A stretch of DNA of 31,933 nucleotides, from contig CALSCR010001975.1 in assembly GCA_943704495.1 (NCBI GenBank), forward strand, positions 1 to 31,933, read 5' to 3'. This DNA is from Pigoraptor chileana. Its lineage: Eukaryota > Opisthokonta > Filasterea. Positions within the stretch are counted from its first letter, which is position 1. Each line of letters opens with the position of its first letter. A model generated the notes under the pieces. That model ran no database searches. It saw only the letters and a program-made list of their open reading frames with translations, and was not told the origin of the DNA. A program made the position numbers and the translations under genes. Below, piece by piece: positions 1 to 10,400 of this stretch.

Positions 1-365
1 CCCCCACCTTCCCCTCCGCTGGCGCAGATTCACTTTGTGAAGGGATCGCATGCGCCCGGAAGCGACAAACAGAAGCTGTTTGCCGCCCACTTTGACCTTG
101 AAAACGTGGAGGAATTTCTTGGCGGTACCAGCGAGTGGGTGTTCGACCACAAGACGTACTGGCCGCAGGTGAGGCCGCCTGCGTCTGTTGGTATCGCCCC
201 TGCTCCAAAGCGATATAATAACCGATCGAATGCATGTGTCGCAAAACAGAGGCCCAATTTAACATTTATATATTCACTGCAATGTTGCTGGCCTTGCAGG
301 AGGTGCAGCGGTGGCGTGAACGACGGGAAAAGGAGGACAAGGACCTCGACAGCCATGTCGAATAA
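1..365 (+). CDS. 3' end of an unidentified gene (last two exons visible)
   Basis: The window opens in the pyrimidine-rich end of an intron, with the acceptor AG at 26-27. A coding exon follows at 28-168 (47 codons), then a phase-0 intron at 169-299 (donor GTGAGG, acceptor TTGCAG), then the last coding exon at 300-365 ending in TAA at 363-365. The visible product is 68 residues. It has an aromatic-rich middle (LGGTSEWVFDHKTYWPQ) and a highly charged C-terminus (EVQRWRERREKEDKDLDSHVE, written here without its first half's context) that looks helical and soluble. There is no signal peptide or membrane segment in this part. I do not recognise the family. The frame is supported by two matching splice sites, phase agreement and a stop right after a charged tail. 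The gene is convergent with giant gene A and is cut off on the left. Confidence 0.7.
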
Positions 366-1493
366 GTAACCGCGAATGATTCCTGAGTATACTACATTAC
401 TGAATGCGAAGCCAGCCAGCCAGAGGATCCGTCGCAAGCCGGCACTGGATGCAGTGAAAAAACAGAGAATTGTTATGCGTGGCGTGTGGATGAATTTTAA
501 GAGTTCGCGATATGAAGGAGCTGTCGGTTTGTGCCACAGCAGTTGCGGCAACTTAATTGAAGGTCGAATTGTTTCGACTTCTCTTTATTTTTTTGGCATG
601 CGATGATTGACAAATGAACATGACAGCATTGAATTACCTGAGTTGTGCATAAGAGCAGTCCTGTGTGCGTGCGTTGTTCGAATTTCTCAATGGTAGTCAA
701 GGAGAGGATTTCATAGGATTCAAGTCAGAGTCTTGGTCCTTGGCTGGGGCTCTGCCCGTGGACTGCACAGGTCGTTAAGGAGAGAACGCGCAGGTTGTTG
801 TCGAAAATTTTGCGGGTTGGGTTGCTCTCGCGCATTTGAACATGTTCCAAGATGGCAATGGTTGCTGCTATGTACGCTGCTATGTACCAAGGGCACTGAT
901 AGTTTGTGCCCGTTCATCTCTAATCCTCCGAGTTTTGCGATTGTAAGTCACGTGAAACGATGAAAAGATGTAGAATAGCATATCGCCCTCTTCCCCTCCC
1001 CCCCCTGACTTTACTGGGTTCCGTGACCACTTTTGATAGCCAGGCGCGACCGCACGTGTTTCATGTAAGTTAATTGAGGCACTTGCCAGTGACACACAAT
1101 AACTCTGTAACGTTGATTGAAAAAGTCTGAACGAATGCCATACGCGATATTCGAGACGCACGCGACGCCGCAACTTACACAAAAATACCAAAAACACACA
1201 ATTAATATGCACACACGATACAACGACACTCACGAGAGCACGATAGGTGTCTGAGTGCGCTGACTGAGAACAACACAAGTAAGACATACGACACAAAAGA
1301 GCATACATACGGTCGCCCCACGAGCCTCAGATGACACCATTATCCATTTGACAGCCATCCATCCTCGTCAAGACACAGCACACGCATGCAACCGCAAACA
1401 TTTACATACAAACAATTAATTATTTTGTTCTAATTGAACAAGAAAAAAACGCACCAAACCAGGTGGAAGACGGGAGCCATAATAGCTCTGAAC
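366..1493. other. Intergenic region between convergent genes
   Basis: About 1.1 kb between the stop of the left gene (365) and the stop of gene A (1494). It should hold both 3' UTRs. The part from about 1,060 to 1,480 is AT-richer and rich in CA/AC steps. I see no convincing coding region, tRNA or hairpin terminator. A TTTATT at about 583-588 (AATAAA on the minus strand) is more than 900 bp past the stop of gene A, so it is a weak polyadenylation candidate. The small open frames here lack the composition of the real genes. A short stretch at 1020-1044 matches the other intergenic region in inverted orientation (listed separately). Confidence 0.6.
1020..1044 (-). repeat. Short dispersed repeat, inverted copy 1
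   Basis: On the minus strand this reads CCTGGCTATCAAAAGTGG followed by two variable bases and ACGGA. The plus strand at 26953-26977 reads CCTGGCTACCAAAAATGG followed by two variable bases and ACGGA. That is 21 of 25 positions identical, in intergenic DNA on both sides of gene A and in opposite orientation. Looser similarity appears to extend upstream. The nature of the element is unknown; it could be a remnant of a mobile element or of an old coding segment. Confidence 0.4.
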
Positions 1494-4400
1494 TCACGCA
1501 TTTGAAGCGAGCGCCTTTTGCTTCTGCTCCAATTCCTCCCGGTGCGTTGCAAGCCGCTTGAGTGTGCTCTCCTGCATTGCATTGATGGCAGTCATGTGCG
1601 CCCTTGCTTTGCGCGCGCGCGCATCAAGGTCCACGCACAGTGCAGCGAGCGTCGTTGCAGAGTCACTGCCGGGGGCGGCATTGGCGAGCTCAGCCCGGCG
1701 TGTCGCGAGCTCTCCTTCGATCTTCCGCACACCGACACCCGTGTCACGTGCGTCCTTCATGATGTGGATAAGCTCCGCATTCACCTCATCTACCTTGTTC
1801 TGCAGTTGATTCACCTGGCTGTCCAGCAGGGCCCGGTATGCATCCCGCCGATTCGCCGTGGATGTCGTCACCAGATTGGCGCCTGAGCTGGGACGCCGCA
1901 TCAGACGACCCGCCACTGACACCGGCAACGACTGCCCCATTTGCGGCTGCTGCGACCGGCCCGTGAGCTCGTACAGACGCTTGTCAATCGCATCGTTGGC
2001 GATCGGACTTTCGCGCGACTCAGCCGTCTCTTCAATGCACCGCAGGTACTCCTTCAGCGCACTGTTGCGGTAAAACGCCTCAAAGCGATCCATGTGCGCG
2101 CTGAGCTCGCCCGTTGTGATGGCGTCGTTTATCTTTGCATCGACAAGCTCGTTCACCACATTGACCTTTTGCGTGGGCGTGCGCGCCTTGTTGAAGACAG
2201 CCTCGATCGGATTCGCACCGTCCTCGGCGTCTGCAGCGCTCATGCGCAGGGCAGGCGCCGATTTCGAGCGCGCAAGGAATAGGTCTTCACCAATGACGCG
2301 CATGAGATTGTAGAATTCGCGGAGAAACAGCGCAGACCCGTCGTCGGACATCTGCCCAACCTTAATGTGCGCCAGAGCGTGGGTGATGACGAGAACGAAA
2401 TCGCCGACGCTTTCCAGGCGCTCGCGGCGGACAAAGAGGATCTTGCGACGCTCGTCGTGGTAGTAAGAGCGCCTGAATGCATTGCGCGCGTAGTTTGTCG
2501 ACGGAATGCTCGACGCGAGGAGAAGCGTCACATCGGGCGCTTTTGCGCGGGTGCGCATCAACTGCGTCACAAAGTGGCCAAAGCGGTACACGACAAACTG
2601 AGCGGGACGGAGGTCGTTAATGTCCACCGGACACAGCTCGCCCCCGACATCCCACTGTGCGTCACGGAGATCAATAAACGAATCACCGGCGGGGGATCCA
2701 GACGCAAACACCGACGCAGATCCGACACCATCGACTGCTCCAGCCCCTCCGTTCGAGAGAGCGCCGAGAACAACCCTCTCGAGTTCCGCAATCTTGTGGG
2801 CGAGAGGCGACGCCATCAAGAGCGCGAGAATGTCTCTCTCCGACCGCCAAGAGTACTGCAGACCCGACAGTTGCATCTGCATCTGCGCCTGTGCCAGGGC
2901 AAACTGCTGCTGCTGCACGGCCTGCTGTTGCTGTTGCTGTTGCTGGACCTCCAACGCAGACGCCGCAGCGGCAACATTCGCAGCGCTTGCACTCGCCTCC
3001 TTCTTCAGTTTCTGTTCCGTCTCACGTGCCTCCAACAACTGTGCGCGGCTCGCACGACGCGCAGAAAGTTTGTCATTGCGCTCGGCTTCCTCCCGTTGGC
3101 GTTCTCCCTCTAGCTTCTCGAGCTTTTCGCGCTCGATGCGTTCGAGTTCCTTGCGCTTGTTCTCCGCCTCTTCCTCTGCGCGCTTGACCTTGGCAGCCTT
3201 CTTGGCCTCCAGTTTGCGACGGAGTTCCTCCTGCTGCTTCGCCTTCGAACCGTCGAGCGCCGACGCGAGTTGCACCAAGTCTTTTGCATGCTGCTCGAGA
3301 ATACGCTTGCGCTCGTCCTCTCCTATGGCACCCATGCCCTCGAGTTCCTTCTTCTGTCGCTCCTCCTGCTCCTTCATTTCGCGGAGTTTCTTGGCCTCAA
3401 GCAACTTATTCTGGCGGTCAACTTCGCGCTGCCTCTCGTCGTCAAGCTCCCGTTCAAAGCGTGCGACCTCGGCCTCCAAGCGCCGCTTCTCCGCCTCCTC
3501 CCCTTTCATCCGCTCGGCCTTGATGCGCTCCAGCTCGGCCTTGCGCAACTCGCCGTGCTGGACCATAAACTCCTTGAGCTCACGTGCCTTTCGGTCTCCC
3601 TCTTCCGTGAAGCGATGCAACATGGCCTGCTCAGGTGTAAATTCGCGGAAAGTTTGCGCCATTTCCTTGTAATGGCGCTCCTTCAGCGCCAACTGCGCGT
3701 GTGCCAGCTTCACTTCCGCAGTCTGTCTCGCAATCCGCTCGGCGTGCTTCCTGTCGCCGTCGCATCGTGCAACAAGTTCGGCAATCTCCTTGGCATGCCG
3801 CTCTTCAACGACCTTTCGGCGCGCCGTGGCCTCCTCCGGACGCATTGCCACCGTCTCTTCCGCAAGCGCAACCAGCTCTTGCTCGTGCGTAGCCTCGCGT
3901 TTCTCGCGATCGGCAATGGCCGTCTCCTCAAACGCAGCAAGTGCCGCAGCGACGGCAACCCGACGGTCGTCCTCCATTATGTGGCCGAGCTTTGCAGTCT
4001 CGCGCAGGTGGCGCCTCTGAAGCACCTTGTAAATGACGCCCTCCTTCTTGTCATCGTCGGTCTCGTCGAGTGACGCAGACAACGCCATGCGCTCGGCTTC
4101 CTTGGCGTGCCGGGACTCCAGATCGAGCATTTCCTGCTGGTGCTGCACAACGGCTTCTTCCCGCTCATTCTCGTGCCTGAGCCTCTGCGCCTCTTCCTTC
4201 TGTCGGCGGCGTGCCTCCAGCTTCGCCTTGAGTGCCGCCTGCTGCTGCTGACGGGCACCGTCAATGTTCTTCTCGAGATTAGCTAGCTCCTCCTGGTGTG
4301 CCTTGAGTAGACGCTCGTACTCTTCCTTGGGCATGGTGTCCTTGTTGCGATTGAGCTCTGCAATCCGCGCCTCGCGATCCCGCATGGCACGCTCACGGGC

Positions 4401-7400
4401 CTTGTCGAGCACGCCGTTCATGCGCACTTCCTCCGCTTTGCTCTCGGCCTCGAGCTCCTCGTGAAGACGCCTGGACTCGTCCTGGTGCTTCAGGCACAGC
4501 TGCACTTGCGCTTCTTCGTGCCGATCGTCCAGCTCGAGCGTCTTGTCCTGCGGGAGGGCGGCAGCGGCGGAATTGGTTGCCTCGGAGACGGCCTCCGGAA
4601 GTGCATGCGTCTCTCCCTCACCCATTGTAACGGCCGCAACGGACTCTTCCATCGACGCAATCTGCTTTGCAACGACTTCCTCCACCATTTTCTGCTCCTT
4701 CATGCGCTTTCGTGCCTCGAGACGAGCGTGCAGCATGTCCGCCTGCCTCCGCTTGGATCCCGCAAGCGCGCTCGCCAGCTGTGCACACTCATCCTGGTGC
4801 TGGCGAAGGAGCTGCTCCGTGTCCGCGGGCGTCACTTTACCGTACTTGAGCAGGTCGCTCAACAGGCGAGACTGGTGCTCTTGTACCGCACGCCGGCGGT
4901 CGGCGTTGAGACGCGATATAATCACGCACTTCTCGTCCGCTTCCTCCGCCGCAAGTTGCCGCAGCAGTGCCTGCGTCTCTGCGACCTGGCGCTGACGGAC
5001 CGCCTGTGCCTCGGCGCTGCCGTCATCGGCGAGTCCCTTCAGCTCCTTCTGGTGGTCACCACGCATTTTGCCAACCTTGTTTGCCTTTCGCTTGGCCATA
5101 CGCTCCCGCAATAGATCGACTTGACGCTGCATTTTGCCGTCAAACTCGGTCGATATGACTGCGACACCCGCCTTGTGTTGGTCCAACACTTGCGTGCGCT
5201 CCTCGGCAGATAATTTGCCATCCACCACAAGCTGCTCGATCATCTCATCAAAGATCTCAGCAGATTTCTGTGTGTGTGTGTATGCATGTGTATGTGCGTT
5301 ATTGTCGGTTGCAAACAAAAAGAAAAGCATAGAAGACAAATCAGGAAAAGAGCGGCAAAAAATTTCAGAAAATGAGGTTACATTAACAGGGCAAAAACAT
5401 TTTTTGCGTGGTGTTCACAATTTCCGCAGATCCATGACAGACGAAGCTCTCATCATCACTGCAAATGCAAATGAACACGCGCGCACATAGTGGCAATAGA
5501 AACAAAGCAAGACCCACCGTCTCTTCCTCGGCCGCAATCGACAATGCAATCTTGGCTGTATCGACGGCCTCCTGCTCGGCCATCTCCGCAATGAGCGTCT
5601 GCTGGCGTTCCTGCACAACCTGCAGCTCCTGCTCCACAACCGCCTTCGATGCAGCGGCCTCGGGTGACGCCGGAACAACAATGCCCGACGCTTCGGCTTC
5701 CTTCTTCTGCTCCTCACTCAGCTTCTTTGTGCGCCGGACACGCTCCTGTGCGAGTCGGTCCCTCAGTGACTTCATCTGCGCCTCCTTGTCAGCGTCGAGA
5801 CGCTTTGCAAGTGCTTCCGACTCTGCCTCGTAACGCTGGAGAATCTTGCGGCGCTCGTCCTCCGACGACGCTCGCGTGAGCTCGTCTTCCATCTTCCTGT
5901 TGAGTTCATCCTGAGCCTCACGCCGCTTGACCTCCGCGAGGGAGAGTGCGCCGCCGATTTCACGCAATTCGTTTGTCTTGAGCTCATCCGCAAGTTTAAT
6001 GCGGTCCAGCACCTGGTGTTCGATGGCTTCTTCGCGCGCAACAGCGGCGTCCGTCTCCTGCAGTGCCGCCTGCATGTCCTCCGTCATGTTTGCGCGACGT
6101 GCGGTAATCTGTTCCTCCAATTCCTCCTTCTCCATCACGGCAATGTGCTCGTTGTCGTCTGTTTCATCGCCACCGCCGGTGGACAGGTTCTGCGCACTGC
6201 CCACCGAATGCTCACTCTTTGCGACGCCGCTAAAGTCAACGCCAAGAGCAGCGGCTTCACCGACCTTGCCCGTCGTCGCTGCCGATCCCACGGGAAGCAG
6301 CGTAAATGGAGAGCGCTCAACGGGTGCCAGCGCAGCCGCCATGACTTGTGGGACGGAGAGCGCAACGCCGCCGGCAAACGGAGACGCGAAGGGCAGCGAT
6401 TGCAGTGCGGTCGCAGTGTGTGCCCCACTGGCCGTTGCCATGCCGACAAGGGCCATTCCGAGACCACCGGGCGCCTCCTGTATGAGCACAATGAGGCGCT
6501 CAAGCAGGCGGATGAGCTCGGCAGACGGCTGACCTATATCATCGCCGGCCCCGGATGATGCCGTTGCTGCGGCGCTCAATCCACCACTTCCCGAGGCCTC
6601 GGCAAATTCGAGAGCAGAAGCGCGCACCGACTCGCGGAGAAGCACGCGACACTCGGCGCCGTTCACATCGGCTTTGTCACGCAAGAGCTCAACGCAGGCG
6701 TCCTTCACGCGCAATCCGGCCTTCTGGAGCGCATACTGAGAGACAAACTCCGACTTGAGATGCTCGAGCTTCTGACCAAACTTGGCACGCACGACCTCCT
6801 CGGCGTCCGGATTGTGTGCCTCGCGCAGCTCGTCCATCTTCTGCGTGAACTTTGAGCGGGCGTCAGCTACAGTCCGCTGGTATCCCGCGAGAGAGTCAAG
6901 AACGCGTGCATACGATGCGACGAGCTCGTCATATGTCTTCTGCTCGACGGCATCCTGCGAGGTCAGTAGGGACGACACATCCTCCGGGAGGACCATTGCG
7001 TTGACCACAGCGGCGTCCGCGCGGCGCTTCACTTCACGACGGAAGCTTTCCACGTTGGCTGCGAGCTGCTCACGGGCAGCGTCGTTGAGCTCACGAAGAC
7101 GGCCACCCACAGCCTCGGGATCGGCTAGAAGAGCCGCCGAAATATGCGTGACGCCGTCGCGGACAGCCTGCTCCCCAAGCCTTTGTCGGCGAGACAAGGA
7201 ACGGCGCGCCCCGACTTCGTCTTCGAGGGCATCCAACAGCTCCTTCTGTGGTTCGCGGCGGACGAGCGTAGCCATGACCTGTGGCACAGGCACAACGCGG
7301 CCAGTGCGCGGATCCAGCTTGGCACCGGCGACGGCGCACACTTTCCCGGTCGTGAAGTTCATCATGCGTGCACCCGGGATAATCGGCACGGTCTCTCCGC

Positions 7401-10400
7401 TGACGGCGTCTGGCATGAGGCCGCCGAGCGGGACAACGCGGTTTGTGTCCTTGTCTGTCGTCACGTCCACGACAACAACTTCACGCCCTTCAGACGTCTC
7501 AAACATCGGGCCTCCAATGAGTATGGGCAGGAATCGACCGGTGGAGAGGTACTCCATTGTGCCCAGGGACCCGCCCGACTCGGCGAGAGCCTTCATCTGC
7601 GACTGGCGGCGGGTGAGCATCACATCAGTGTGTATGCGGCTTCCGCGGTTGCGGGAACGAGCCTTGCGTAGCTCAGCGCGGGCAGAATCAAGCGCAGCGA
7701 CGGATGATACAATCGCCTTTTCTGTCTTCTCATCCTTTGTTCCACCCGAAGCACGAGAGGCCAGGGACGCCGCGAGAATTTCACCAAGCGCCACCAATGC
7801 CTTGTGCACGGCCATTTCGGCGCCGAGTTCGGTCGCATCGAGGAGCGATTGCACGCCACCGTAGCAAGGGACGACCTGTCCACCAGCCACCGCAAGTCCC
7901 GTCACGTGACAGTCGCGGCGCGAGAGCGGATCCGTTGCAGCACTGCCCATAAAGAGCACACCCTCTGACGCCGCTTGCGTCCGCGTGCCGCGCGACTTCT
8001 TACCGTCCGCCAGCGCCTTGCCGAGTGGCAGCACACGACCGGTGCCCTGCTCGAGCGTGACAGAGAGAATGACGACGGGCTCTTTTGCTCCCTCGGGAAC
8101 AAATACGTCGCCGATGCATATGGGCACGAGGAGGCCCGTCACAGTGTCTTTGTAGGTGCCTCCCACGGGCAGCGCGATTTTGGTGACGGGATCAATGGTG
8201 CACGCAACCAACGGCACGTGCAGTCCGCTCTCGGCATCGGGAATGAGATTACCAAACCGCATGTGCGACTTCTTGTCGAGTGCGCGAAGATGAGAGATGA
8301 GAGGAGCGCCACCGCCGTCTGTAGGGCACGGCACAAACGGAATGAGCTGTTCCTGCGAGCTATCGCTGTTGGTGTCCGCCGTAAACACAATCTTGGATGT
8401 AACGGCGTCCATTGCAGTGTTGCCACAGATGGGCAAGGCACGACCTGTCCCCGGATGCACACAGTATCCCGGTGGAATGTCGACGGGAGAGCTGTCCGCA
8501 CCCAGCATGCGCGCGCCGGCCACGGGCACAAAAAGTCCCGTGACCGAATCGAGGCGCAGAAGACCTTCAATCTCGTGCAATTTGCCCTCGCCCTCCGTGA
8601 GGAATTCCACACTCACAACATCCTTTGAGTTCGGGAACAGCAAAGGAGCCCCAATCGCAGACCCAATGTTGATCCATGCTCCGCGACGAGCACACTCGGA
8701 CGCGTGCTCGCTCGCCACGGTTGACAGCTGCGACTCAGTGCGACTTAGCATCTCGCGCTGATCTTCGCCATCGGCATTCTCCGGGGGCTGCAGAATGTGC
8801 GCAACGACGGCACCAAAAGTGTCCCGCACATCGTCCATCACTGCATTCTGTTGCGTTTCGTAATCGTCCCTCGCTCTCTCTTCCTCGGTGAGAGTGTCAC
8901 GCTCTGCCGCAAGAACCGCCCCAAACTTCACGCCGAGTTGCTTGCGCCTCTCGATCTCTTTGTCAAGCGCCCGCTTCGTTTCCTCGTATAGCTTCATGTC
9001 CTTCTCCGACGCCGCCTTCCCTGGGCCTCGCACGTTCAGCTTGGACACCCACATGGCCTTGAGCTCCTCGGCGTCCTGGCCAATGCGCTGGTACAGCGAG
9101 CGAACGTCATCCTTGTGGCGCGCTATTTCAGCCGTCACCTTGTGCGTCTGATCTTCGAGCTTGTCGTAGAAGGCACCAACCGTAAAGCCCTCCAGATCGA
9201 CCTGTCGCGAGTAGTCCCAAAAGTCATCGTCCACGGACGCTTCCCCTCCAACAGCATCCCCGCGCGACACAACAGCAGTGCCGCCCACAGCGGATGTTCC
9301 TGTTGCTGCTGCTGCCGCCGCCGCCGCCGCTCTGTGCGTTCTCTTTTCGTGCCGAATTGCTGATCCCTTTGATGCATAATTGCTGAAATCGTACATCGCA
9401 GCAAGCTTCCTGAAGCGGGGGGATGCAAAGGACGTCTTGATCCAGCCCTTCTTCTTGAAGTACATGAGAGATATGACGAGTACGAGAATCATTCCAAGAA
9501 CACCACCGACCATCGAGAAAATGAGCACCCAGTCGGGCTCAAGAAGAAGGCTGTCGTTGCGCCGAATGCCGTATCGGATGAGGTTGGCGCTTGTTGCGGG
9601 AGTGAACGTCACGCTTTCGGGGCAAATCTGGTGCAAGCCCATCACGCGAAGGTACATGGACTTGGACGGGTTGCTTGCAGTGTAAAACACATACAGACCC
9701 TCTGTCATGAATGTAAACTCAAACACATCCTCCGTCGCATTTGTCTTGACAAGGCGCTCGGAAAGCTGCCTGAATTCGCCGAAATCGAACGTTGGGTTTG
9801 TGTTGTAGAGGTTGTCCTTGTCGTACACGGGAAAATTGGTCTTGTCAATGTCCCACACGACAGTCTGCCCGGACGATATGCACACAATCGGGTTATCGAT
9901 GCCCGACTGCGACACGTCCAACGATCCAGACGTTGCGCGTCTGCGTCTGCTGCTAAATGTGCGAGTTGTTGTGCTGTTGCTTGCCGTCAAGAGCGTCTCC
10001 AGGTAATCCAGGTCGGCGTCGTAGAGACCCCGGAAGCCATCCGTGCCCATCTGAATCACCGACAGTTGCTTTGTGGACCCATCGAGGTTGCTGCACGACG
10101 TGAAGAGAGGGTCCTCGGATGTGATCGCATACGTCACATTAACACCTGTGGTCGGCTTGCGAATAATGACGCTCGGCGGGTTCGAACACACCACCTCCAT
10201 GCGCCCCTCGTTGCGGCGACACAGGGAATCGCACACGGCGTCCAAGTCCTCAACTGATTTGCACTCGCACGCACCAAGGGCAGAGTTGTACCCGAGTGAG
10301 CCCGACTTGCATACCTCAGAGTCGCAATAGACATTCCACTGCGCTGCGTTGAGGCAGCGTCCGTCCTGTGCGCGCGAGCTTCCCGTCGCGCATATGCTGT

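Noticed and set aside
880-1308. Minus-strand frame of 142 residues downstream of gene A
   Set aside because: No start context, no splice sites and composition like the surrounding non-coding DNA. Only the short PGYQKW-encoding repeat in it is of note.
2620-3672. Plus-strand open frame of 350 residues
   Set aside because: It is an antisense shadow of the coiled-coil exon. Its serine/arginine/cysteine-rich product is what reverse-reading E, K, R and A codons gives.
5268-5339. An independent start (MSSMLFFLFATDNN) for the C-terminal 1,281-residue frame
   Set aside because: This stretch is the end of intron 4. It includes the CA-rich acceptor, and the coiled-coil repeat on both sides argues for one gene. 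A separate gene would lack a promoter and would begin in mid-rod.
6782-7864. Plus-strand open frame of 360 residues
   Set aside because: Antisense shadow of gene A with no domain, signal or splice support.
10172-10184. GGTTCGAA-like tRNA B-box
   Set aside because: It lies within gene A coding sequence and has no A-box or cloverleaf around it.
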